Assembly (NCBI RefSeq): GCF_018446385.1
Contig: NC_055989.1
Span: 129,793,004 to 129,857,003 of the forward strand
DNA length: 64,000 nucleotides
From: Zingiber officinale
Taxonomy: Eukaryota; Streptophyta; Magnoliopsida; Zingiberales; Zingiberaceae
Direction of reading: 5' to 3'
Positions within the stretch are counted from its first letter, which is position 1, and every line of letters starts with the position of its first letter. Below are positions 55,624 to 64,000 of the stretch, piece after piece. The notes under the pieces were generated by a model, which searched no databases, was not told where the DNA came from, and saw nothing but the letters and a program-made list of their open reading frames with translations. The translations under genes and the position numbers were made by a program.

Positions 55624-58413
55624 TGTCACGCCCCAGAGGAGTCTCTGTCCGAAGAAATTTCGGCAGCATCTCCCCTGTACGGCGGACAATATGAAACTTT
55701 CTACATATCACATATACATCAGCCACAGGCGGCTGGAATGATAACAAAAGAAAAAAATAAATACAAACACCACGCAGTTAATAAAGATATCCAGCCTCTG
55801 GCTGTCACAACCACGCAGTTAATAACAGTAATCAATAACAATAGGATTCTGACTCAAAATCCACCCTACTCCACTACACTCGTAAAGCTCAAATTCAACG
55901 AACTCACCTCTTCTGCCATCCAGGCAGGCACGTAGTAGAATGAAATCCAATATCATATCAAAAATCCAACAAAAGGTATCACTCCATACAATATCAATAG
56001 GAAAAAAAAATCCAAAGACAATACTAAATCAAAGTCTGATAAAGAAAAAGGCCAAAATAAAACAAATAATGATCTAGTAGAGAACTAGCTCCACGTGCAG
56101 ATGGGGGGCCAGCGACTGGAACTGCTCCGGACAGCCTCAACCTGAAAATATCAACAATGGAGGCGGGGTGAGTCCAACACTCAGCAGGTACAACTGATAT
56201 ACATAATAAAACAAATAACAGATAACACTAATCATGCGTACAGTCTCCTGAATACGAGAAGGAATAAATGCAACTGAAATGAAATCAGGAGATAACTGTA
56301 CTAACCGGAATCAAGGTACAAAGGTAACAGGTCGTCAGACCGGAGAAATCATAATCCTGTATGCATGTCAATCAAATGCATCCATACAAATGCAGCATAT
56401 AAGTGCAGCAATCACAACAATATAATGCAATAAATGCATATGGTGACCGTGCACTCGGACATCACTGCTCCTGACAGTTACTGAGTTTGGAGTACTCCTG
56501 TCCTCTGGCCCCAACTCATAAATGGGGGAGCTCAATGCTCTCATCTCCCGGTACATAATGACGGGGAGGATATCTCTGCCGGCTACCACGCTGAGTCATC
56601 TGACCAACGGAGCCAAACAAAGTCCACCATCTGCCGGCTACTACGCTGCTACACTAAATGCCAGCGGAGCCAAACAGAGCGGAACTGACTGCCGACTACC
56701 ACGCTAAGTCCTCAGACCAACGGAGCCAAACAGCAGAACCGCCACACACCTGTCTGATATACCACTAACCCATGGGTGGTGGTGGTGTGTGCAGTACATG
56801 TAACTGGCGATGGGCTCGACCATAGCGGAGCCAACAATCGCACAGCATGCAAACATGATGCATGACACTAAGCATGACAATCTCATGAATAGCATAGTAA
56901 GATCCATACATAAATACAAGGTGTACTACAGGTCAATGTATCAAATGGAAGGTACACAAACAGATGGGGTATCATATAAAACCCTAGGTCCAGAACATGA
57001 TGTATCACATGGTTGGGTCACTACCGGAAGCATGTATGGTCAGATAAATAACAATATGCAGGGTATAATAAATAAACAAATAACATGTAACAGATCATGT
57101 AGTGACCAACCGAATAAAATGGAAAACACAATTCTTGTTATATGTTAAACACTTTATTATGCATATCAAAATACATAAGTCAAAGTACCCGCCTCCGAAA
57201 ATAGAAAGGTCCGATCTGTCCAAATCCGGACGTCGAGATACTCGTCTCGCGTCAAGGTCCTGTGATACCAATACACAGATATTTTATTTAGCTAAAAATT
57301 CAAATGAATTGCTAAATAAAATTCCCAACATAATTTAGGACAAAACCCTAAGTCATAATCATTTACCTACCTAATTAAACACATATAATTTAGTTACTCA
57401 ACATGTATCAAATAACTAAATCAAACTCCTAATTCAATTAGGGAAACCCTAATTATTGATCAACCTTAACTAATCATCAATTAACTTATCAACATCAAGA
57501 CCTAAATCCACAAACATTAAACCCAAAAACCTTACCTTTCACTGATCTCTTGGTTCAATCCGTATCACCAACACCTGTAAACATTCTAACAAGCATAAAG
57601 ATTCTGGTGGAGCTAAAAGTGATCAGACAAGAGATCGAATCTATGCTTACCCCTAAGTGGCTACTATTGACTCCCAGCAAAAACACAAATTCAGGCAGCC
57701 TGTACCAACCAACAACAGCAACACTGAAGTCTCAAACCACACAGAAACCCTAGGTCAGCGCTGGCGAAAAGAAGAAAAGGGAGAACCTCGGCTCGACAGA
57801 ATTCTGCGACCTCCACTAGAGCTCACGATAACCAGTGCTAGGACTACGGCAGACAAGGCTTCGGCTGGACAGAGGAGAGAAGAATCAACGTCACTGGAAT
57901 CGGGGCAGAGGCTAGGGCACCGGCGATTGGGGTCGGCGTCGGCTTCTGTGGTCGACGTCGGGTGGCTAGGGCAGGCGGTCGGGCGGCGGTGATTTGCGGC
58001 GACGGCGCTAGGAACTCCACGGCAAGGCTAGGGCAGAGGATGGATCGCCGACAATGGCTTGCGCTCGCCGGCGCTTGGGCAGGGCCGGAGAAGAAGAGAA
58101 GAGGCTCGGGAGAAGTAACCGCCGCCGGCGGTTAGGGCAAGGAGGAAGAAGGGAGACGGCGTCGGGCTCGGGTGTGAGGAGGGGGAAGAAACGAAGGTTT
58201 TAAAGAAATTAAAAAGAAAAAGAAAAAGGAAAAAGAAAAAGAAAAAAAATAAAACTTTTCCTTATTAAAACTGGATAGCCTAAACAGGCTTTTCCGGACC
58301 CCGTTCTTATCCCCGTCAACTCGTCCGTACGAGCTCCGAAAAATTCCCGAAAAATGTCCAAAAATTCCGTAAAATTCCCTTATTAAAAATCGTCATTTTT
58401 CCGGTATTTTACA
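55624..58413 (-). mobile_element. Gypsy solo LTR
   Basis: 2790 bp in minus orientation from TGTCACGCCCC to GGTATTTTACA, with a perfect target duplication CTTGT at 55619-55623 and 58414-58418. Its two ends match the ends of the long LTR at 19909-23530 (GGGGGCGTGACA and TGTAAGATAC), and the GAGCTCGTACG phrase is shared, so both belong to one family with strong divergence in between. The inner part 57900-58180 is GC-rich with CCGCCGGCGG. The frames there are not genes. Confidence 0.88.
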
Positions 58414-58739
58414 CTTGTATCCATTTAGGGGGAGTGTTCATGTTGAAAGCAAGTATAGATTGGTTAAGGTAGACTTAGGTGAAGTTTAGGTTGAGGTTTA
58501 GCTTCTTTATTGAATTTTGAACCTCAAAACTTCAAGTTTTTGTTTTCCTAATTATTTAGGAACCCCAAGTCGTTGTTGGTGCAATGATAGAAATTTGACC
58601 ATGTTTTTAGGGGGAGTTACTCTTTGAAAACATAAAAATCTTTTCAAAGACTTTAGAAGGGGGTTAAACCTTCGTAATGAATTAATACTCAGAGTCGAGT
58701 ATTGGGGAGCAATGGAAGATTGGTTATCTTCATTGCTAG

Positions 58740-59000
58740 GATGATAAATGCTCTCGGATGAGCATTGTGAAGAAGATTATTGCTCAAGGGGGAGCATTGG
58801 GTTAATGAAGGGGATCAGACCTTCATTGGTAAAGTGAAAAATGCTCTCGATTGAGCATTGTGAAGACGATTACTGCTCAAGGAGGAGCAGTGAATACAAT
58901 GAATGGGAGTTTCATTGGGAAATTGACGAATGCTCTCGGATGAGCATTGTGAAGTGAAGTAGAGCTCAAGGGGGAGCATTGGCGGCAATGAAGAATATGA
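58740..59000. repeat. Tandem repeat, unit about 90 bp
   Basis: AATGCTCTCGGATGAGCATT occurs near 58748, 58840 (one change) and 58931, each followed by GTGAAG and a GCTCAAGGGGGAGCA phrase. Each unit contains a self-complementary ATGCTC...GAGCAT core. Non-coding, in the interior of a copia element. Confidence 0.85.
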
Positions 59001-59159
59001 GATCTTCATTGTAGGGTTGTTAACAACATATGAGGTTGTAAACAATGAAGAATTAACTCTTATGGAGAAGAGTTTGTTTTCTGATTTGATGTGTGACAAA
59101 GGGGGAGAATGGAAGGTTAAGTTAGTCCTTCATCTCAAGCAGAGGGAGTTTGCCCTCTA

Positions 59160-59312
59160 GGAAAGAGAAGAGATTAAGGCTATGAGATTTGACCTTGGTA
59201 TAGAGAAGAGATTAATGCAATGGGATTTAGCCTTGGTATAGAGAAGAGATTAAGACTATGGGATTTAGTCTTGGTATAAAGAAGAGGTTAAGGCTATGAG
59301 ATTTAGCCTAAC
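59160..59312. repeat. Tandem repeat, unit about 38 bp, four copies
   Basis: Units of GAGAAGAGATTAAGGCTATG then GGATTTAGCCTTGGTATA, four copies with few changes. They lie just upstream of a polypurine tract and copia 3' LTR. Confidence 0.88.
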
Positions 59313-59347
59313 TTAGAGGAATTGTCAAATATCAAAAAAGGAGAGAT

Positions 59348-61052
59348 TGTTGGGGCAATTTCCCTAGGTCATGTTTGATCAGTTTGACTAAGCTTGAGTT
59401 GGGTCAAGCTTGAGTCGAGAATTGAGTTTTGATGCTTGACAATGTATGGAGATTGCTGGAGCAATCGTCCGATTGTGGAGATGGTCAAGGGATTGACCAA
59501 GTTGATAAAAAGATAAGTCAAGTGGGTCGGTGTTGACCAGAGACTTGACCGGGTAAGTCTTAACTGGAGATTAGGCATCTGGGAAAGTCCTAACTGGAGG
59601 TTAGGCAAGAAAGAAGTCAAGTAGGTCAAGGTTGACAGGAGACTTGACTGGGAAAGTCTTAATTGGAGATTAGGCAAAAGTAAGTCCAACAGGAAGGTTG
59701 ACAAGGGTGAAAATCCAAGTAGGTCAGTGTTGACCAGACTTAGTGGTGAAAGTCCTGATAAGTGAGATCAGGCAATTGGAATGTCCTAGTATAGCTAGGC
59801 AAAGGGAAAGTCCTGGTGAGGAGCCAAGCAACTGGAAAGTCCAAGTGTGATCTTGGCAAAAGGAAAGACCTGGTGAGGAGCCAGGCAATTGGAAAGTCCA
59901 AGTGTGATCTTGACAAAGGTTGTAAGTTCAAACACGTGGTCTTTGCAAGGTAAGTTCTAGTGTGACTTGGCGAGGAGAACCCGACAACTAGGAGAAGGCC
60001 GATAGAAGCTCCAGAAGGCAAGGCGTGAAGGATGGGAGATATCTGAGGGACGCAAGGTTGATGGAGTAGGCTAGAAGGCTAGTTCGAGGTTGGTCGGGAG
60101 TAGCCAAATGCTAGGCGTGCAAACCTAATAGGTCACGGTTGACAGGGAGTTAGGTTTAGGAAGTTGGACTTGAGTTTGAGTCAAGTCCAGGGTGTTCAAT
60201 CGATCGGGCGATCGATTGAACAGGCTCCAATCGATAAGCCGATCGATTGGAGTATGCGCGATTGTTGGAATGACCCAATCGATCAGCCGATCGATTGGGG
60301 TCAGGAAATCGTGAGCACAGAAGCTCTCCCAATTGATCGGGTGATCGATTGGGAGCTGCCAATCCATCGATTGATCGATTGGGCAGGGGTGTTCTCGCGC
60401 GATCGCGAGAAGCACAGAATGCTTCTGGATCGATCCACCGATCGAACCCGATGTTTCCAATAGATCGGTCGATCGATTGAGATTCGACCGTTGCGCAGGA
60501 TGCAGGTGGTGGACGGCTGGGATTGTCCGGATGTGACGTGGCAATCAATTGAGGATGAATTCAATCGATTTGAGCTACTGTATAAAGCCCAGGCGGAGCT
60601 TTTTCTCAGTAGATCTCTTGCGATCTTTTGCGCCCGTCTTCAACGATTCACAGCGAGCTTCTCCGATCTACTCACGCCAATTCTTGAAGGCACTTGGGGA
60701 GTTTCTCCAAGGTTTAAGAGGCGACGACAAGCACAAGTAAGCAAGAAGAAGGGTGTATTACATTGTATTTTTGTTTCTTCTTGTTGTGTTCGTGTTTGTG
60801 TTTGTGTGTGAGTACGAGGCTTCTCCGCCTCCGGCTGCGACCGAGAAGGAGGTTTTCATTAGTGGAGTGAGCGTGTCGTGTGGATCCTTGGATTAGTCAC
60901 CTCTTCTTGAGGTGGATACCAAGTAAATCCTTAGTGTTAGCTTTGTGTGTGTCTTGTGTTTATTTCCGCTACATATTATCAAGACGAAGCAACCGACAAG
61001 CGCGACCAAACGCTATTCACCCCCCCCTCTAGCGGACATCAAGGTCCCAACA
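59348..61052 (+). repeat. Complete copia LTR, ATCGAT-word family
   Basis: 1705 bp from TGTTGGGGCAAT to CAAGGTCCCAACA, preceded by a polypurine tract AAAAAAGGAGAGAT, so it is the 3' LTR of an element whose 5' part is lost. The left half has AAGTCCTAACTGGAGGTTAG repeats (59560-59900). Bases 60190-60560 are a dense cluster of ATCGAT/CGATCGATTG words, just upstream of the TATA box CTGTATAAAG near 60579. The tail has the GAGGCTTCTCCGCCT leader shared with the other copia LTRs. Flanks do not form a target duplication. Confidence 0.78.
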
Positions 61053-61360
61053 AGAATCTCAATTTTTTCATATCATTCGATCTCTTTAATATTTAATTAT
61101 TCTACAAGAGTTATCCCTGCTAACTAAGAAAACTTTTCTGAAAGTTTTTTTAAACATGATATTTTTTTAAAAAAAAAAATTTGAAATTATAAATCTTGAA
61201 AATGTATTTTCTTCTGTCAAAATGCATGCTCTACTACATTTTTCAGAAAATATTTCAAGATTTCCAAAATTGTTTTAAATCTTTCACTTTCTTTTTTTTG
61301 AGTATTCTCTTAGACTTGTGTTTAACATTCACAAAATTTTTTAAGTCATTTTAACCTTAT
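61053..61360. other. AT-rich remnant between two LTRs
   Basis: AT-rich, no gene; it includes the first CTTAT target duplication (61356-61360) of the following solo LTR. Probably interior sequence of the old copia element. Confidence 0.5.
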
Positions 61361-62411
61361 TGTTTGAGCAATCCCAATGGTCCGTGCGATCATGTGTTTT
61401 GGTATTTGAGCAAAGAGTTTAAGTTAGGTTCACTCTTATATTTGATATGTGTATTTGAGTTGTGCAGGTTTACAGGATATACATATGACTCAGGTTGATG
61501 GCTTTAGATCCAGTGAAGGATGGAGCATCCGATGGACTGTGGACAAAACAGCAAGGACAAGGGCTAAGGGAAGCGACTTCTAGGCATACGCGAAGGATGA
61601 CATTGGGGGCGAGCTGCAGGCTTGGATGCATCCGAGGGACGAGAGTCAAAGGAAGTAGGCTTGAAGGCTAAAGGTCAAGGCTGCAATGAAAGGTCAAGTG
61701 AGTCATGAGGGTACGAGTGCATGAGAGATTGTACTCAAGGTAAAATCCTAAGTTTAGGGTTTTACTGCAGCAGTACTGCAACAATTACTGTAGCAGTTAC
61801 TGTACCAGTCGACTGCTAGTTTCACCAGTTAACTGGTGCAGTCGACTGGGAGCGAATAGAATGCTTCTGTTTGTTCGAACAGTGTGAAGCAGTCGCCTGC
61901 TAGTTTTAGCAGTCGACTGATATTGAGCCGTTGGGATATAACCGTCGAATTTCCACAAGATGACAGTCGACTGATGGTTTTGGCAGTCGATTGGTAGACG
62001 GGGTTTCCAATCCGCGACCTATATAACCAAGGCTTAGGAGCTTGGTTATAGTTAACAAAATTAGTAGTGGTAAACCCTAATTAGTAGTCTACTAGTTCTC
62101 AGGTGCTTGTGAGTGTTGTGGTGAGGTTTCTCCACCCACAAGGAGCGACTTGAGATAGCCGGAGTTTGCCGGGGGCTAATCCACCGATGGATAGGGATCG
62201 TCCACCTTACGGACAGCCGTGGCGTAGGAGCTCTAATCTCCGAACCACGTTAAACGAATTTGTTAGCGGTTTGCATTTCCTTTTTTAGTTTTAGTCTTTA
62301 GCTTGTTTGTTTTGTTTGTATTCCGCTGCGCAAGCTAACATTGTAGGAAGCTATCGATTTGGGAGCGTCGTCCATTCAACCCCTCTTCTAGCCGTCCACC
62401 GATTCCTTACA
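61361..62411 (+). mobile_element. Copia solo LTR, GTCGAC-word family
   Basis: 1051 bp from TGTTTGAGCAATCC to GATTCCTTACA with a perfect target duplication CTTAT (61356-61360 and 62412-62416). Bases 61800-61995 hold a cluster of CAGTCGACTG and close variants, followed by the TATA box CTATATAACC near 62020. Related to the fragment at 2946-3703. No interior. Confidence 0.88.
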
Positions 62412-62647
62412 CTTATAACTTCATAATTTTGTTTGTTAAAGGACTTAAAATTTTTGAAAAATTACCCTTAGATTTTTTTTGGTACCCCATTTTTTATGTG
62501 ATCAAAAGGGGAAAAGGAAAGATTAAGTCTAGGGGAAGGTAGCTTAACTTTTTCAATTTTTGCACTTTATTGTAAAATTTATTACTTTTAATTTATGTTG
62601 GTTTACTCTAACTTAACTTGGGTTACTCACATTAAAAAGGGGGAGAT
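62412..62647 (+). mobile_element. 3' end of the pol-less copia interior
   Basis: Non-coding AT-rich sequence that ends in the polypurine tract AAAAAGGGGGAGAT next to the 3' LTR. It is the mirror of the sequence downstream of the LTRs at 5339-5520 and 14709-14870 in the gag-only elements, showing that these elements share 3' interior ends. Confidence 0.7.
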
Positions 62648-63747
62648 TGTTGGTACCTCAAGGTAGTTTTGATGTGATTAAACAAGTTAAGTTAGGTCAT
62701 GTTGTGTTTAACCTTGTGTCTAAGTGTGCAGGAACTTAGGAGCATAGGAAGTCGAGCAAAAGACGCAACTAGCGAGAAGGACGGCACGGGAGAGAGTCGA
62801 TGGGCTCGATGCTTCTGAGGGACGAGGTGTTGCGGAAGAGTACACTATCGAACAAGAAGGGAGCGTGCGGTGTTTCCGAGGGACGAGAAGCCTGAGCAAA
62901 AAATTGCTCAAGGAGCAAAAGACGCAGCTAGCGAGAAGGTCGGTACGAGAGAGAGCCGATGGGCTCGGTGCATCCGTGGAACGGAGAGCTGCGGAAGAGT
63001 ACGCTGGCGGACGAGAAGAAAACACGCGGTTATTCGGTGGGACGAGAAGCCGGAGCGGAAGCTTGCTCGAGAAGGTCGGAAGTTGGGTTCGGGTGAGCCC
63101 TATTCTGGATGACCGAAATCACCCAAGCGAGTGGAAATACCCGGACTGAAGCAAGCGGAGTCGAAGCTGAAGGCCCAAAGAGAAAGTCAACAAAATCTTG
63201 ACTTTCCCCTTTGGGGCGCCTGGAACGATTTCGAGCGCCCAGAGCAGTCTAGGGTGCCTTGAACCATTCCTAGCGCCCGGAGTAGTCCGAGCATCTGGAA
63301 CTCAAGTTTTAGCCATTTCGATGTGGTCTTTGACTGTTACATCGGGGATAAGTTTTTATCCCACTCCAGGCGTCTAAAACCCTTCCAGGCGCCCAACCAA
63401 GGCTATAAATATAATCTTGGTCCCAGAAGCTAAATACAACATTCATTCTTGCAACAACACTTGTACACATCTCAGTTTTTGTTTAACTTTTTATTTTCTG
63501 TGCTTTCACTGTTGTAAAGAGGCTTCTCCGCCTAAAGGAGAAACTAGTGCTACTTTATTCCTTTGATTAACAATCTCCTCGGTTGTAACCAAGTAAATCT
63601 CTGAGCTTCTGCTTTTCTGTTTATTTATTATTTAATGAAAGTAGTCTTTAATTAAGTTATTTGACTGAGAAAAGTATGTTTTGTTTTTATTTGTGCGGGG
63701 GCTATTCACCCCCCCCCCCTTCCAGTCGGTCGTCAAAGGTCATAACA
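62648..63747 (+). repeat. 3' LTR of the pol-less copia element
   Basis: 1100 bp from TGTTGGTACCTC to GGTCATAACA. Same order of parts as the 5' LTR but with more GGCGCC-type words (63214-63390), which accounts for most of the length difference. Followed by the second ATCAA duplication. Confidence 0.85.
63183..63422 (+). promoter_or_regulatory. LTR core promoter: TTGAC inverted pair and TATA palindrome
   Basis: The TTGAC pair is at 63183-63205 (AAAGTCAAC...CTTGACTTT) and the decayed TATA palindrome at about 63395-63422 (ACCAAGGCTATAAATATAAT then CTTGGT). The TATA core is intact although the arms now mismatch. Confidence 0.55.
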
Positions 63748-64000
63748 ATCAATTGGGAGCATTGCGAGAGTACAGTGAGGGCCAGAATTGACTGGGCTTG
63801 GGGTGATCGATTGAAGTATTTCCACAAGAGCATAGTGAGGTCTGGAATCGATTGATCAATCGATTGAGCTTAGGTCAATCGATTAATCAATCAATTGAGC
63901 TTAGGTTAATCGATTGAGCTTAGGTCAATCGATTGAGACAATTGATTAGAGTGCTTTTGTGAGAATGGAAAATTTTTTGGCCTTCTCAAGCAACCTTCAA
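63748..64000 (+). mobile_element. Copia LTR, continuation, ATCGAT-word family
   Basis: Resumes the LTR interrupted at 51299, starting with the second ATCAA. It is dominated by AATCGATTGA words in direct succession (63850-63955). It continues beyond the window. Confidence 0.75.

Larger units (their letters stand above)
51300..63747 (+). mobile_element. Pol-less copia element hosting nested insertions
   Basis: LTRs at 51300-52343 and 62648-63747 with TGTTGG...AACA ends and a perfect target duplication ATCAA (51295-51299 and 63748-63752). The primer-binding site TGGTATCAGAGC is at 52346-52357, and the polypurine tract AAAGGGGGAGAT directly precedes the 3' LTR. Only gag-like remnants follow the primer site; the interior is otherwise non-coding tandem arrays and later insertions: a gypsy solo LTR, a copia 3' end and a copia solo LTR. 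The LTRs differ by roughly a tenth, so this is an old insertion of several million years. Broken, with many breaks. Confidence 0.8.

Noticed and set aside
60156-60564. Frames of 87-139 codons across the ATCGAT cluster
   Set aside because: Produced by the repeated word CGATCGATTG, which lacks stops in several frames; the DRSIDRLIDW-like peptides are an artefact.

Overview
The window is nuclear DNA of a flowering plant, very probably a monocot. The host genes have plant intron-exon structure and plant-specific features: an augmin subunit, an EAR-motif C2H2 zinc finger, an HMGB protein and a DUF2828 protein. A captured piece of chloroplast DNA carries trnH and rps19 head to head, the arrangement at the monocot inverted-repeat border. 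The style of the copia LTRs suggests Zingiberales, but that is an inference.

Layout. (1) Bases 1-28080 are nested LTR retroelements with no host gene: gypsy and copia LTR fragments, two gag-only copia elements on the minus strand (4313-8488 with TSD GTAGT; 13811-17703 with TSD CATAT), an older copia element they invaded, and a gypsy element with 3.6 kb LTRs (19909-28080). (2) Bases 28083-30557 form a large imperfect palindrome whose right arm is the upstream region and leader of an augmin subunit 4 gene. A hAT-type MITE with a perfect 8-bp TSD lies near its centre. (3) Bases 30.7-40.8 kb are the host gene island: AUG4 (13 coding exons), a C2H2 repressor-type zinc finger gene, a seven-exon HMGB gene and, convergent to it, an intronless DUF2828/vWA gene with a tandem repeat at its N-terminus and a tandem duplication upstream. 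(4) Bases 41.5-50.6 kb hold a copia solo LTR, a 4.75 kb hAT transposon split by a composite chloroplast insertion (psbN, psbH, trnH-GUG, rps19), a tRNA-derived SINE with a 14-bp TSD, and a second hAT fragment. (5) Bases 50.6-64.0 kb are a multi-level retroelement nest. A copia-type LTR is interrupted by a pol-less copia element (51300-63747, TSD ATCAA). That element contains a gypsy solo LTR (TSD CTTGT), a truncated copia 3' end, a copia solo LTR (TSD CTTAT) and three tandem arrays.

The strongest unexplained pattern is in the copia LTRs. At least eight LTRs of several families put a cluster of short family-specific palindromes just upstream of the TATA box. The commonest words are all six-base palindromes with a central CG (GGCGCC, GTCGAC, ATCGAT). 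The GGCGCC elements add an inverted pair of TTGAC boxes and a TATA box inside a 28-bp palindrome.

Most long open frames in the LTRs are compositional and are not genes. Exon positions were read by eye from splice consensus and family similarity. TSD and LTR boundaries were read directly from the sequence. Ages are rough estimates from LTR divergence.
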